DNA of 64,000 nucleotides from Thiemannella venezuelensis (lineage in GTDB: Bacteria > Actinomycetota > Actinomycetes > Streptosporangiales > Streptosporangiaceae), in NCBI RefSeq assembly GCF_014203605.1, contig NZ_JACHJJ010000021.1, positions 62,001 to 126,000 on the forward strand, in the 5' to 3' direction. Of this stretch, positions 40,059-52,396 are shown piece after piece. The notes under the pieces were generated by a model, which did not search any database, was not told where the DNA came from, and saw only the letters and a list, made by a program, of their open reading frames with translations. Both the position numbers and the translations under genes were made by a program. Within the stretch, counting starts at the first letter, position 1, and the number at the start of each line of letters is the position of its first letter.

Positions 40059-41660
40059 TCAGGCGGCCGCGGCGGACGGATCGGGCTCCGGCGCCAGCTC
40101 CACCCGGTTGCGCCCGGACCGTTTGGCCTCGTACAGCGCCTCGTCGGCCGCGTGCAGCAGCTCCCCCGGATTCTGCCCGGCGGCCAGGGCCGCCACCCCC
40201 GCGCTGAACGTCACCGACAGCGTGTGGCCTCCCGCCGGTACCCGCCCGGCCGTCACCCACCGCCGCATCTCGTCCACCCGGGCCAGGGCCTGCTCCCCGG
40301 TCGCGCCGGGGAGGACGACCACGAATTCCTCGCCGCCGTAGCGGGCCAGCACGTCGTTCTGCCGCACCCGGCCGCTCAGCAGCTTGGCGAAGCGCATCAG
40401 CACCTGGTCGCCCGCGCTGTGCCCGTAGCGGTCGTTGATCTGCTTGAAGTGGTCGATGTCCAGCAGCGCGACGCTCAGCGGCGTCCCCTCCGCCGCCGCC
40501 AGCTTCACCTCGCGCCCCAGCGACTCCATCAGGAAACGGCGGTTGTGCAGCCCGGTCAGCGTGTCGCGCACCGCCTGCTCGGCCAGGTCCGCCCGGAGCG
40601 CCTCGATGGTGCGCACCTGCTCGCGCAGCTGCGCGTTGCTCTCCTGCAGCTCCCGGCGCTGCGCGTTGAGCGTGGTCACGTCCCGGGTGACCAGGGCCCA
40701 GCCCACGTGCTCGCCCCGGTCGTTGCGCAGCGCGCTGACCCGCACGTTCAGTTCCACCGGGTGCCCGTGGGCGTCGGTCACGGCGGTATCGGTCTCCACG
40801 CCGTCGTCGAGCGGAAGCTCGCCCAGGATGCCGGTGATCGGCAGCCCCGCCGACCGGGCGGGCAGGTCCGGCGCGAGCGTCCTGAGCATGCGCTCGGCCG
40901 CCGGATTGAGGTCCAGGATCCGGCCGGAGCAGTCGATCGCCAGCACCATGTCGCTGATCATGTCGAAGAGATGGGCGCGCTCCACCGGGACCAGCTCGGG
41001 CAGCGAGCGGTGGACCAGGGCCCGGTACCCCACGATCACGGTGACGCAGAACCCGAGCGGGGTCAGGTGCGGCCGGGTGAACCCCACCGTGCTCAGGACG
41101 CTGATCAGGAGCGGGGGGACGGTGCCGAGCAGGATGAGGCCGTACAGCTCGCGCTGGGAGCGCGGGCCCCGCAGCCACGCCCGCAGCAGCGCCGCCAGGC
41201 CGACGGCGAGCAGCGTGTAGCTGTAGGCGGTGTGCGCCCAGAACAGCGGGCCGGCGCCCGCCTGCGGACCGGCCGGGTCCGCGGGCGGGAAGAACCGGTG
41301 GTGCCAGGGATCGCTCGCCACCGCGGCCACGATGAGCGCCGGCTCGACCGCCAGCCACCGGGCCGTGCGGCGCGACAGCCGCCAGGTGCGGTCGAGTACG
41401 GCCTGCGAGAGGCAGAAGAAGCCCGCCGTGACGGCGCACACCGGCAGGAGCTTGGCCAGCAGCGCCGGCCGGGAGCCCTCGGGGACGCCGGCCGCGATCA
41501 GGAACGCGTCGACGGCGGCCCAGGCGGCGATGGCCGCCGCGACGGCCGCCAGCGCGCCGACCGCCGGGGCCGCCCCCCGCCGCCGCCACCCGACCACCGC
41601 CACGGCGGAGGCCGTGACCGTGGACATGAGGAAGAGCAGGATCAAGAGCGTGCTCTCCAT
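40059..41660 (-). CDS. Membrane-bound diguanylate cyclase (7TM-PAS-GGDEF)
   Basis: 533 residues. About seven to eight N-terminal helices (residues 5-220), a PAS-like domain (AHLFDMISDMVLAIDCSGRILDLNPAAERML), a short coiled coil, then GGDEF. The active site reads GGEEF and the inhibitory I-site RxxD (RQND) lies five residues before it, so product feedback should be possible. It synthesises cyclic di-GMP, which controls development in actinomycetes. No EAL domain is present. Confidence 0.92.
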   Translation of the reverse strand: MESTLLILLFLMSTVTASAVAVVGWRRRGAAPAVGALAAVAAAIAAWAAVDAFLIAAGVPEGSRPALLAKLLPVCAVTAGFFCLSQAVLDRTWRLSRRTARWLAVEPALIVAAVASDPWHHRFFPPADPAGPQAGAGPLFWAHTAYSYTLLAVGLAALLRAWLRGPRSQRELYGLILLGTVPPLLISVLSTVGFTRPHLTPLGFCVTVIVGYRALVHRSLPELVPVERAHLFDMISDMVLAIDCSGRILDLNPAAERMLRTLAPDLPARSAGLPITGILGELPLDDGVETDTAVTDAHGHPVELNVRVSALRNDRGEHVGWALVTRDVTTLNAQRRELQESNAQLREQVRTIEALRADLAEQAVRDTLTGLHNRRFLMESLGREVKLAAAEGTPLSVALLDIDHFKQINDRYGHSAGDQVLMRFAKLLSGRVRQNDVLARYGGEEFVVVLPGATGEQALARVDEMRRWVTAGRVPAGGHTLSVTFSAGVAALAAGQNPGELLHAADEALYEAKRSGRNRVELAPEPDPSAAAA

Positions 41661-41885
41661 CGCCTCTTCATCGCCTCTCTCCTGTGCCGTCGCGTGAACC
41701 GGGTCGTGGCACCAGCATCGGCACGATCACGGCCCGCCTGAGGGATCCGCGGCCCCGAGGAGACGGAATGTGCGCGATCCGGCACTCATCGTGATGCCGG
41801 TCCGCGGTCCCGCGGTGGCCTCCGGCGGCCCCGCACCCGCACCGAGGCGCCGCCGCGGGCGGCGGACCGGCGACGGCGGAGACCC

Positions 41886-43046
41886 TCAGGCGCGTTTGGC
41901 GATGGCCGTGATCCAGGGTTGGACCAGGCGGGCCGCCAGCGGGCCGAACGCGGCCAGGATCAGCACGTAGGCGGCGGCCAGCGGGCCCAGGTCCGGGTGG
42001 GCCCCGGCGGCCACCGCCAGTCCGGCGATCACGATGTTGAACTCGCCGCGGGGGATGAGCGCGATGCCGGCGCGGGCCCGGCCCGCGCGGCCGATGCCCG
42101 CCCGCCGGGCCGCGTACACACCGGTCAGCAGCTTGGTGACCATGCTGATCAGGGCGAGCGCCGCGGCCAGCCCGGCCACGGGCAGGATCTTCGCCGGATC
42201 GGTCTGCAGGCCGAAGAAGACGAAGAAGACCGCGGCGAACAGGTCGCGCAGCGGGGCCAGCAGCGCCTGCGCCTCGTGGGCCAGCTCCCCCGACAGGGCG
42301 ATGCCGACCAGGAACGCGCCCACCGCGGCCGAGACCTGCAGATGCTGGGCGATCCCGGCGACCAGCAGCGCCAGTCCGACCACCTTCAGCAGCAGCACCT
42401 CGGAGTTGGGGCTGGACACGAACGCCTCGATGAACCGCCCGAAGCGCAGCGCCACCAGCAGCACCACGCTGACGGTGGCCAGCGCGATGCCCACGGTGAG
42501 CGCCCCGCCGGCGAAGCTCAGCCCCGCCAGCATCGCGGTCAGCACCGGCAGGTAGACCGCCATGGTCAGGTCCTCGAACACCAGCAGCGACAGCACCACC
42601 GGCGTCTCGCGGTTACCGATCCAGCCCAGGTCGGACAGGACCTTGGCGGTGATGCCGGAGGAGGTGGCGTAGGTGACGCCGGCCATGGCGACGGCGGCGA
42701 CCGGCCCCCAGCCGAGCAGCAGCGCGCAGATCGCGCCGGGCGCGGCGTTGAGCACCAGGTCCACCAGGCCGGCGGCGGCGTTGCTCTTCAGGCTGGTCAC
42801 CAGCTCGTCGGCGTTGTACTCCAGGCCGAGGGTGAGCAGCAGCAGGATGACGCCGAGCTCGGCGCCGGTGGCGATGAACTCCTCACTGGTGGCCAGGGGC
42901 ACGATGCCGCCGGTGCCGAAGGCCAGTCCGGCGATCAGGTAGAGGGGGATGGGCGAGATGCCGGCGCGCAGCGCCAGCGCCCCGAGGATGCCGAGCCCGA
43001 GCAGGACCGCGCCGAACTCCAGGAACAGAATTGCCGTGTGGTGCAC
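41886..43046 (-). CDS. Cation:proton antiporter, CPA2 family (KhtU/KefB-like)
   Basis: 386 residues, 11-12 membrane helices. The typical stretch YATSSGITAKVLSDLGW and the ion-site region (LAGIAQHLQVSAAVGAFLVGIAL) are present, and it ends without an RCK domain. It probably exchanges K+ (or Na+) for protons. The GTG start is 8 nt after the stop of the regulatory gene, forming a two-gene operon. Confidence 0.9.
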   Translation of the reverse strand: MHHTAILFLEFGAVLLGLGILGALALRAGISPIPLYLIAGLAFGTGGIVPLATSEEFIATGAELGVILLLLTLGLEYNADELVTSLKSNAAAGLVDLVLNAAPGAICALLLGWGPVAAVAMAGVTYATSSGITAKVLSDLGWIGNRETPVVLSLLVFEDLTMAVYLPVLTAMLAGLSFAGGALTVGIALATVSVVLLVALRFGRFIEAFVSSPNSEVLLLKVVGLALLVAGIAQHLQVSAAVGAFLVGIALSGELAHEAQALLAPLRDLFAAVFFVFFGLQTDPAKILPVAGLAAALALISMVTKLLTGVYAARRAGIGRAGRARAGIALIPRGEFNIVIAGLAVAAGAHPDLGPLAAAYVLILAAFGPLAARLVQPWITAIAKRA

Positions 43047-43054
43047 CCGCGGGC

Positions 43055-43564
43055 CTAACCGTGGGAGAAGATGTCGGCGACGGCGGCGGTGCTCTCCGGG
43101 CTGCCCACCACGACCACGACGTCGTCGCCGGCGAGCGTGAACTCCGGCCCCGGGCTGGCGACGACCTGGCCGGAGCGGACCACGGCCACGATGGAAGCGC
43201 CGGTGCGGGTGCGCACCCGCGCGTCGCCCATCGGGCGCCCGGCGTAGTGCGAGCCGGACGGGATCGGCAGCTGCAGGCTGACCAGCCCCTCCACGTCGCG
43301 GTGCAGGGCGTTGAGGCGCTGCACGATGCGCGGGGCGCCGAGCAGCTCGACCAGCGCGTCGGCCTCCTCGTCGTTCAGCTTCACCGTCTCGCAGGCCTGG
43401 TCGGGATCGTGGAGATCGTAGATGACCAGGTCGCGGCGTCCGGTGCGATGGGAGACGATCCCGATCCGCCGCCCGGCCCGCGTGGTGAACTCGTGCCGCA
43501 GCCCTATCCCGGGCAGCACCGTCTGCTCGACTTCCACCGCGCCGATCCTCCGCTCATGGTTCAT
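43055..43564 (-). CDS. Antiporter regulatory subunit with RCK_C/TrkA-C domain (KhtT/CpeA-like)
   Basis: 169 residues. The N-terminal half (VEQTVLPGIGLRHEFTTRAGRRIGIV) matches KhtT-type regulatory subunits. The C-terminal 75 residues are an RCK_C domain (GARVRTRTGASIVAVVRSGQ, TLAGDDVVVVVGSPEST). In Bacillus KhtT and the Streptomyces Cpe system this domain binds cyclic di-AMP and controls the antiporter. Start at 43564 with GGGAGG about 9 nt upstream. Confidence 0.88.
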   Translation of the reverse strand: MNHERRIGAVEVEQTVLPGIGLRHEFTTRAGRRIGIVSHRTGRRDLVIYDLHDPDQACETVKLNDEEADALVELLGAPRIVQRLNALHRDVEGLVSLQLPIPSGSHYAGRPMGDARVRTRTGASIVAVVRSGQVVASPGPEFTLAGDDVVVVVGSPESTAAVADIFSHG

Positions 43565-43685
43565 GGGGGTGTTCCTCCCAGAACCTACCAAGCGGAGTGC
43601 CTGCCCGTTCGCCCCGGCGCCGTACCGGCTCCGGCCGGGGCCGGGACCCGCCGCGGGCGCCCCGGCCCGAGGGCCCACGGGGGTG

Positions 43686-44294
43686 TCAGCCGGTGCTCAC
43701 CCGCGTGACGGCGGTCCTGGTGAAGCGGAACTCGCAGAACTTCTCCCGCAGCTTCTTCCTGCCGTGGTGCCGGGCGTACTCCGCCTCGTTCAGCGTCTCG
43801 AAACTGTTGAAGCCCAGCCTGGCCGTGGCCTTCCCCTTCGCATCGGAGGGCAGGCGGGCGGCCATGGCGATCCGCCCCTGGTGCGGCATCCGGCCGTGGG
43901 CGTCGCACCAGGTGCCGTCGGCGTACCGGTGGCACGGCAGGACGGCCAGGCGCTTGCCCGCCGTGTCGTAGAGCACCGCCCTGGCCGGGCCGCGCGCGCC
44001 CGCGGGGAACCTGCCCCCGACCCAGAACGCGCCCCAGTAGGGGGCGAAGGACGGGGTCCAGGTCTGGGAGTAGTCGACGACGTAGGTGACCTTGCCACCG
44101 GGACGGGCCGCGGGCGTGGCCCGGACCTTCACGGCGACGGCGATGAGCGGGTCGCGCTCGCATTCCACGGCGGCGGTACGGCAGGCGGCCGCGGAGTACG
44201 CGGCTCCGGGCGGGGCCGCCGCGGCCGGAGCGGCCGGGACGAGGGCCGTGGAGGTGAGGGCCAGACCTGTGGCGAGACCGAGAACGCGGCGCAT
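43686..44294 (-). CDS. Secreted protein of unknown function
   Basis: 202 residues with a clear signal peptide (residues about 1-27, ending AAAAPPGAA). Mature part has several Cys and Trp/Tyr-rich stretches (VVDYSQTWTPSFAPYWGAFW, GTWCDAHGRMPHQGRIAM). The strong AGGAGGT before the ATG suggests high expression. No family recognised. Confidence 0.8.
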   Translation of the reverse strand: MRRVLGLATGLALTSTALVPAAPAAAAPPGAAYSAAACRTAAVECERDPLIAVAVKVRATPAARPGGKVTYVVDYSQTWTPSFAPYWGAFWVGGRFPAGARGPARAVLYDTAGKRLAVLPCHRYADGTWCDAHGRMPHQGRIAMAARLPSDAKGKATARLGFNSFETLNEAEYARHHGRKKLREKFCEFRFTRTAVTRVSTG

Positions 44295-44328
44295 GAGACC
44301 TCCTGGATTGCCGGGACCGCCAACGACC

Positions 44329-44632
44329 ATGACGTACCGGAGCCCGGAACGGTTCACGGCCCGGCGGGCGCCGCGCATTGTGGCCGCCGGCTTCTCCGCC
44401 GGGAGTTTCGTGCCTCGCGCCATGTTCGAGGAGGCCCGGCAGGTCACCGTTCCGCTGCACGTCCTGCTGCAGTGGGACGACGAAGGCGACGACCGGCAGG
44501 CTGCCCTGGACCTGTTCGGCGCCTTCGGTTCCACGGAGAGGGCGCTGCACGCCAACATGGGCGGGCACACCGGCGTCCCGCAATTCGCAGGGAGGACGCG
44601 GACCGGTTCTTCACCCGGCATCCGAGCCGGCC
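44329..44632 (+). pseudogene. Alpha/beta hydrolase (dienelactone-hydrolase-like) C-terminal remnant, frameshifted
   Basis: The frame from 44329 contains the C-terminal half of an alpha/beta hydrolase: GFSAGS, PLHVLLQWDDEGDDRQAALDLF with the acid residue, and ANMGGHTGVPQF with the His. At about 44588 the match continues in another frame (REDADRFFTRH). The N-terminal half, including strand 1 and the oxyanion part, is absent. No ribosome binding site. Both truncation and frameshift mark it as dead. Confidence 0.7.
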
Positions 44633-44712
44633 GCCGACCATCCCGCCGTCAGGCCGGCAAAGGGTCGCGATCGCCGCCCGACAAGACCCGCCTGATTCCT
44701 CCGGCTTGACGC

Positions 44713-44728
44713 ATACCCATATGGGCAT
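44713..44728. promoter_or_regulatory. Palindromic operator of the ArsR gene
   Basis: ATACCCATATGGGCAT, inverted around CCCATATGGG, with one mismatched pair. It touches the start region of the ArsR gene, in an A+T-rich island. Typical place for autorepression by an ArsR-family protein. Confidence 0.6.
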
Positions 44729-44740
44729 ATGATGGTGATC

Positions 44741-45082
44741 ATGGCACGAGCAGCGACGACGTCCGACGTCTTCAACGCGATCGCCGAGCCGCAGCGCCGG
44801 GAGATCCTGGTGCTGCTGCGGGCGGGTGAGCGGCCGGTCACCGAGTTGGCCGGGGAGCTGGGGATGACTCAGCCGGGGGTGTCCAAACACCTGCGGGTGC
44901 TCCGGGAGGTCGGGCTGGTGCAGGACCGGAGGGCGGGCAAGCAGCGCCTGTACAGCCTTGACGCCCGCGGGCTGCGGCCGGTCCACGAGTGGACCGGCGG
45001 GTTCGAGCGGTTCTGGAACGAGAGCTTCGACCAGTTGGACGCATACGTGCAGGACCTGAAGCAGGCAAGGCGGGAGGAGTAG
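44741..45082 (+). CDS. ArsR-family transcriptional repressor
   Basis: 113 residues. Winged helix with VFNAIAEPQRREILVLL and recognition helix MTQPGVSKHLRVLREVGLV. No metal-binding cysteine pair, as in the non-metal ArsR regulators that pair with AHSA1 proteins. ATG codons at 44729 and 44732 are possible alternatives but lie against or next to the palindrome. It is followed by an AHSA1 gene after 3 nt, a pairing found in many actinomycetes. Confidence 0.9.
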   Translation: MARAATTSDVFNAIAEPQRREILVLLRAGERPVTELAGELGMTQPGVSKHLRVLREVGLVQDRRAGKQRLYSLDARGLRPVHEWTGGFERFWNESFDQLDAYVQDLKQARREE

Positions 45083-45085
45083 TTG

Positions 45086-45592
45086 ATGAGCGCAATGGGA
45101 CGGGAAGCGCCGGCGCAGTCCGCGACGGCCGACCGCGAGATCGTCATCTCCCGGGTCATCGACGCCCCACGAGAGCTGGTGTTCGAGGCGTTCACCGAGG
45201 TTCGGCATCTGTCTCGATGGTGGGGACCAGAGGGGTTCACCACCACCACGCAGTCGTTCGAGTTCCGTGTCGGCGGGGAGTGGGACTTCGTGATGCATGG
45301 ACCGGACGGGACGGACTACGCCGAGTGGATCTTCTGGACCGAGATCGCCCCGCCGGAGCGGATCGCGCTGCTCCACGGTGAGTCCCGCGGTGACCCGAAC
45401 GCCTTCGAGTCGGTCCTGACGTTCGAGCCCGATGGTACGGCGACCCGGATCGAGATGCGCACGGTGTTTCCCACCAGGGAACTGCGCGACGAGGCGGCCG
45501 AGAAGTACCACGCGATCGAGGGCGGCCGGCAGACCCTGAGCAACCTGGCCGCCTATGTCACCGGAATCGTTCGGAAGGGAGCGGAGGGCTGA
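45086..45592 (+). CDS. AHSA1/SRPBCC domain protein
   Basis: 168 residues, START-like hydrophobic-pocket fold: ISRVIDAPRELVFEAFTEVRHLSRWWGPEGF and GGEWDFVMHGPDG are diagnostic. The ligand is unknown. The ATG at 45086 follows GGGAGGAG by about 6 nt. Its stop overlaps the next start (TGATG). Confidence 0.9.
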   Translation: MSAMGREAPAQSATADREIVISRVIDAPRELVFEAFTEVRHLSRWWGPEGFTTTTQSFEFRVGGEWDFVMHGPDGTDYAEWIFWTEIAPPERIALLHGESRGDPNAFESVLTFEPDGTATRIEMRTVFPTRELRDEAAEKYHAIEGGRQTLSNLAAYVTGIVRKGAEG

Positions 45593-46212
45593 TGGCCGGG
45601 AAGGTGTTCTTCAGCGTGTCGATGTCGTTGGACGGGTTCATCGCACCCGAGTCCTCCGAGGATTTGATGGGGCGGCAGTGGATGGAACTGCAGCGGTGGA
45701 TCTTCCCGCAGCGGTTCTTCCGGGAGAACCTGAAGCTCGGCGGGGGCGGTGAGGAGGGGCGCGACAACGACATCGTGCGGGAGACGTTCGAGCGCACCGG
45801 CGCGAGCGTGATGGGCAAGCGCATGTTCGACGCCGGCGAGCAGATGTGGCCGGAGGAGGCGCCGTTCCACACGCCGGTGTTCGTCGTGACGCACGAGAAG
45901 CGTGACCCCTGGGAGCGGCCGGGCGGGACCGTCTTCCACTTCATCAACGACGGCATCGAGTCCGCGCTAGAGCAGGCCCGCGAGGCCGCCGGCGACCGGG
46001 ACGTCCGCATCGCGGGCGGCGGCGCGACGATCCTGGAGTACGTGAACGCCGGCCTGGTCGACGAGTTCTCGATCGCGCTGTCGCCCGTGCTGTTCGGCTC
46101 AGGAATCCGCCTGTTCGAGGGTGTGGCCGCGGGCCGCGTGGCGCTGGAGCCGGTCCGCGCGGAGTCCTCCCCGAGGGTGACGCACCTGACCTACGCCGTC
46201 CGGGAGCGGTAG
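45592..46212 (+). CDS. Dihydrofolate-reductase-like (RibD C-terminal domain) protein
   Basis: 206 residues. Signatures are FFSVSMSLDGFIAPES at the start, SVMGKRMFDAGEQMW and IAGGGATILEYVNAGLVDEFSIALSPVLFGSG. The fold binds NADPH, but the substrate is unknown. Third gene of the ArsR operon, translationally coupled to the AHSA1 gene. Confidence 0.9.
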   Translation: MAGKVFFSVSMSLDGFIAPESSEDLMGRQWMELQRWIFPQRFFRENLKLGGGGEEGRDNDIVRETFERTGASVMGKRMFDAGEQMWPEEAPFHTPVFVVTHEKRDPWERPGGTVFHFINDGIESALEQAREAAGDRDVRIAGGGATILEYVNAGLVDEFSIALSPVLFGSGIRLFEGVAAGRVALEPVRAESSPRVTHLTYAVRER

Positions 46213-46408
46213 GCGCACGATCGACGGCGGACGCGAAGGAACGCCCGCGCGGTCGGCACGCAGACGGCTCCCCCGCTGGGGTGGCCAGCCCACCTACTGA
46301 ATGGCGAGCCGGGAGGATCCGGTGCCGCCCTTCGGATAGCAGGGTGCTGGGAGTACCTCTCGACCTGCCGCACGTCATCGCCGCGGCGGCCTGAGAGGCG
46401 GTGGTTTA

Positions 46409-46423
46409 CCGAACTATATTCGG
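46409..46423. promoter_or_regulatory. Candidate operator CCGAA-ctata-TTCGG
   Basis: 5-bp inverted arms around an A+T-rich centre, in an otherwise G+C-rich 255-bp intergenic region, 45 bp before the next start. It could be a promoter -10 region with overlapping operator. Nothing else recognisable between 46213 and 46467. Confidence 0.35.
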
Positions 46424-46467
46424 GTGAGCGTGTACCAAGGATCCTCCGAGGAGGGAGACGCTCATCC

Positions 46468-47649
46468 ATGCCTGACGACCGTCCGTACGACATCGTGCTG
46501 TTCGGCGCCACCGGGTTCACCGGCGCGCTCACCGCCGAGTACCTCGCCCGCAACGCGGGCCCCGGCACCCGCTGGGCGCTGGCCGGCCGGAACCGGGGCG
46601 GGCTCGAGGCCGTCAGGGAGCGGATCGGCCTGCCCGGCCTGCCCCTGCTGCACGCCGACGTGACCGATCCGGACTCCCTGGCCGGCCTCGCCCGGCAGAC
46701 CCGGGTGGCCGCCACCACCGTGGGCCCCTATATCTCGTACGGCGAGCCGCTCGTCGCCGCCTGCGCCCGGGCGGGCACCCACTACGCCGACATCACCGGC
46801 GAGCCCGAGTTCGTCGACCTCATGTTCACCCGGCACCACGCGCGGGCGCGGGAGAGCGGCGCCAAGCTCGTGCACGCCTGCGGGTTCGACTCGATCCCGC
46901 ACGACCTGGGCGTCTACTTCACCGTCACCCGGCTCCCCGAGGGCGTGCCGATCCGCGTCGACGGGTACGTCCGGGCGGGCGGCAGGCCGTCGGGCGGGAC
47001 CGTGCACTCGGCCGTCACGGTCCTGGCCCGCGCCCGGCAGAGCGCGCAGGCCGGGCTCGCCCGGCGCAGGGCCGAGGAGCGCCCGGCGGGGCGCAGGGCG
47101 CGGGGCATGCCCGGGACGTTCCGCCACGTGGGCGGGTGGGCGCTGCCGCTGCCCACGATCGATCCGCAGATCGTGGGCCGCTCGGCCCGCGCGCTGGAGC
47201 GCTACGGCCCGGACTTCGCCTACCGGCACCACGTGGCGGTCCGGCGGCTGCCCGCCGCCCTCGGCCTGGCCGCCGGAGCCGGGGCGCTGGCGGCCCTGGC
47301 CCAGCTGCCGCCGGCCAGGTCGTGGCTGCTGGACCGCATCCGGCCCGGTGACGGGCCCACCCCCGAGCAGCGGGCCGCGAGCTGGTTCAAGGTCACCTTC
47401 GACGGGCGGGGCGGCGGCGAGCGGGTCGTCACCGAGGTCGCGGGCGGCGACCCCGGCTACGACGAGACCGCCAAGATGCTCGGAGAGTCGGCGCTCTGCC
47501 TGGCCTTCGACGACCTGCCGGAGGTCTCGGGCCAGGTGACCACCGCGGCGGCGATGGGCGAGGCGCTGATCGACCGCCTCCACCGGGCCGGGATCACCTT
47601 CCGGGTGCTGAGCGGGAGCGGAGCGGGGCCGGGCGGGGGGCGGGGCTGA
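46468..47649 (+). CDS. Saccharopine-dehydrogenase-like / trans-acting enoyl reductase family protein
   Basis: 393 residues. Rossmann start YDIVLFGATGFTGALTAEYLA, then VGPYISYGEPLVAACARAGTHYADITGEPEFV and HACGFDSIPHDLGVYFTV, which identify the family. Mycobacterial members are trans-acting enoyl reductases of lipid synthesis, but no polyketide synthase lies nearby. GGAGGGAG precedes the start. Confidence 0.9.
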   Translation: MPDDRPYDIVLFGATGFTGALTAEYLARNAGPGTRWALAGRNRGGLEAVRERIGLPGLPLLHADVTDPDSLAGLARQTRVAATTVGPYISYGEPLVAACARAGTHYADITGEPEFVDLMFTRHHARARESGAKLVHACGFDSIPHDLGVYFTVTRLPEGVPIRVDGYVRAGGRPSGGTVHSAVTVLARARQSAQAGLARRRAEERPAGRRARGMPGTFRHVGGWALPLPTIDPQIVGRSARALERYGPDFAYRHHVAVRRLPAALGLAAGAGALAALAQLPPARSWLLDRIRPGDGPTPEQRAASWFKVTFDGRGGGERVVTEVAGGDPGYDETAKMLGESALCLAFDDLPEVSGQVTTAAAMGEALIDRLHRAGITFRVLSGSGAGPGGGRG

Positions 47650-47683
47650 GGAGAGGGGAGAGGCGGGGGAGAGGCGGGAGGAA

Positions 47684-47719
47684 CGGTGCGGCGGGCGGCC
47701 ATGCCCGCCCGCCGCACCG
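47684..47719. terminator. Strong hairpin between convergent genes
   Basis: 14-bp perfect stem (47684-47697 with 47706-47719) with an 8-nt loop, after the saccharopine-dehydrogenase-like gene and before the end of the protease gene. Confidence 0.75.
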
Positions 47720-47773
47720 GCTCGCCGGCCGGACCCGCCCGGGGAAGGAGGTCCCGGGCGGGTCAGGCCCGGA

Positions 47774-51205
<3,432 letters not shown>

Positions 51206-52168
51206 TCACGCCTGCGTGCGCAGGGGGCCGTGCCGGTCCAGCCAGGCGGCGTAGACGGGCGCCTGCCGTACCTCGGCCCAGTAGGCGGCGGTGACCGCCT
51301 CGACCAGGGCGGGGGCGTGGCGGGCCACCGGGCCCTGCGTGGTCCAGCCGAGCAGGTGCCGGAAGCGCAGCGGGGTCCCGGCGAGCGGGCGGATGGCGAT
51401 CCCCGCGTAGCCCTTGCTGGTCGCCTGGAACATGCCCACGCACCGGCCCGAGGAGATCAGGTCGAGGGCGAGGCTGAGGTCGGCGGAGTAGGCGACCCGG
51501 GGTTCGAACCCGTGCCGGGCGCAGGCCGTCCAGAAGTGCTCGCGGTGGCCCGCCTCGGCCAGCGCGTGCATGCCCCAGTCCTCGCCGGCGAGGTCCGCCA
51601 GCTCGATCTCCTCCCGCCCGGCGAGGGGGTGGGAGGCGGCCAGCCCGACGAAGATCGGCTCGTCGGCGATGCCCGCGTAGGAGACGCCCGGCGGCGGGGA
51701 GAGCTCGTGGCCGGGGTAGTCGCCGAGGGTGGCGAGCTCCAGCCGTTCGGCCTCCAGGAGCCCGGGCAGCAGGTCCATGGCCTCCTCGGTGCGCGCGACG
51801 ATGTCGGCCTCGGCGAACAGCTCGCTCAGGCACGTGATGACGGTGATCGCCAGATGGCTCGACATGCAGCCGACCCGGATCCTGGGCCGCTCGGCGGCCT
51901 GCCCGGCGTAGCGCATTCCGTCGCGCCGCAGCTCGTCGAAGGCGGGCAGCAGGGAACGGGCCCGGATCAGCACCCAGGAGCCGAGCTGGGTCGGTCTGGC
52001 GCCCTCGCGCCCGCGCTCGAACAGCGGCCCGCCGAACATTCGCTCGATGCGGCGCAGCTGCGCGGCGAGGGCGGGCTGGGACATCTTGAGGGCGACCGCC
52101 GCCCGGGAGATGCTGCCGGCCTCGGCGATGGCGCATATCGCTCGTAGATGACGAACTTCTAGATCCAC
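51206..52168 (-). CDS. LysR-family transcriptional regulator
   Basis: 320 residues. N-terminal HTH VRHLRAICAIAEAGSISRAAVALKMSQPALAAQLRRIE, then a periplasmic-binding-like effector domain (IRVGCMSSHLAITVITCLSELF). The GTG start faces the arginine deiminase gene across a 228-bp divergent region, so it may regulate arcA. The gene precedes the protease gene on the same strand with a 210-bp gap. Confidence 0.92.
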   Translation of the reverse strand: MDLEVRHLRAICAIAEAGSISRAAVALKMSQPALAAQLRRIERMFGGPLFERGREGARPTQLGSWVLIRARSLLPAFDELRRDGMRYAGQAAERPRIRVGCMSSHLAITVITCLSELFAEADIVARTEEAMDLLPGLLEAERLELATLGDYPGHELSPPPGVSYAGIADEPIFVGLAASHPLAGREEIELADLAGEDWGMHALAEAGHREHFWTACARHGFEPRVAYSADLSLALDLISSGRCVGMFQATSKGYAGIAIRPLAGTPLRFRHLLGWTTQGPVARHAPALVEAVTAAYWAEVRQAPVYAAWLDRHGPLRTQA

Positions 52169-52185
52169 ACCGAGAGGCTAATAGT

Positions 52186-52196
52186 AAAGATTCTTT
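52186..52196. promoter_or_regulatory. Palindrome AAAGA-T-TCTTT in the LysR/arcA region
   Basis: Perfect 5-bp arms in an A+T-rich island next to the LysR start (52168). LysR proteins commonly bind such sites to repress themselves and activate the divergent gene. Confidence 0.4.
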
Positions 52197-52396
52197 CCGA
52201 TAAGGCCCAATTTTCCGCGCTCCGGTGGAGCGGGGCCTCCGGGCTCCCGGGAGGGGCGGGGTTAGGACCGGTGGGGGAGGGGAGGTGACCGTTGCGGCTG
52301 TGATCGTTTCCGGGGGCGCCCCGTCCGCATCCGGGCCAAGGCCCCGTGCGGTGAGTACGGGCCGAGGGAAGTCAGGCGAAGCATTGGAGGACTCCG

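Noticed and set aside
39103-41589. Single long minus-strand frame joining the serine hydrolase and the cyclase region
   Set aside because: The hydrolase has its own signal peptide and start at 40014; the upstream part is the cyclase gene in another frame.
46468-47649. Saccharopine-dehydrogenase-like gene as lysine metabolism
   Set aside because: The sequence matches the trans-acting enoyl reductase branch, not lysine pathway enzymes, and no lys genes are near.
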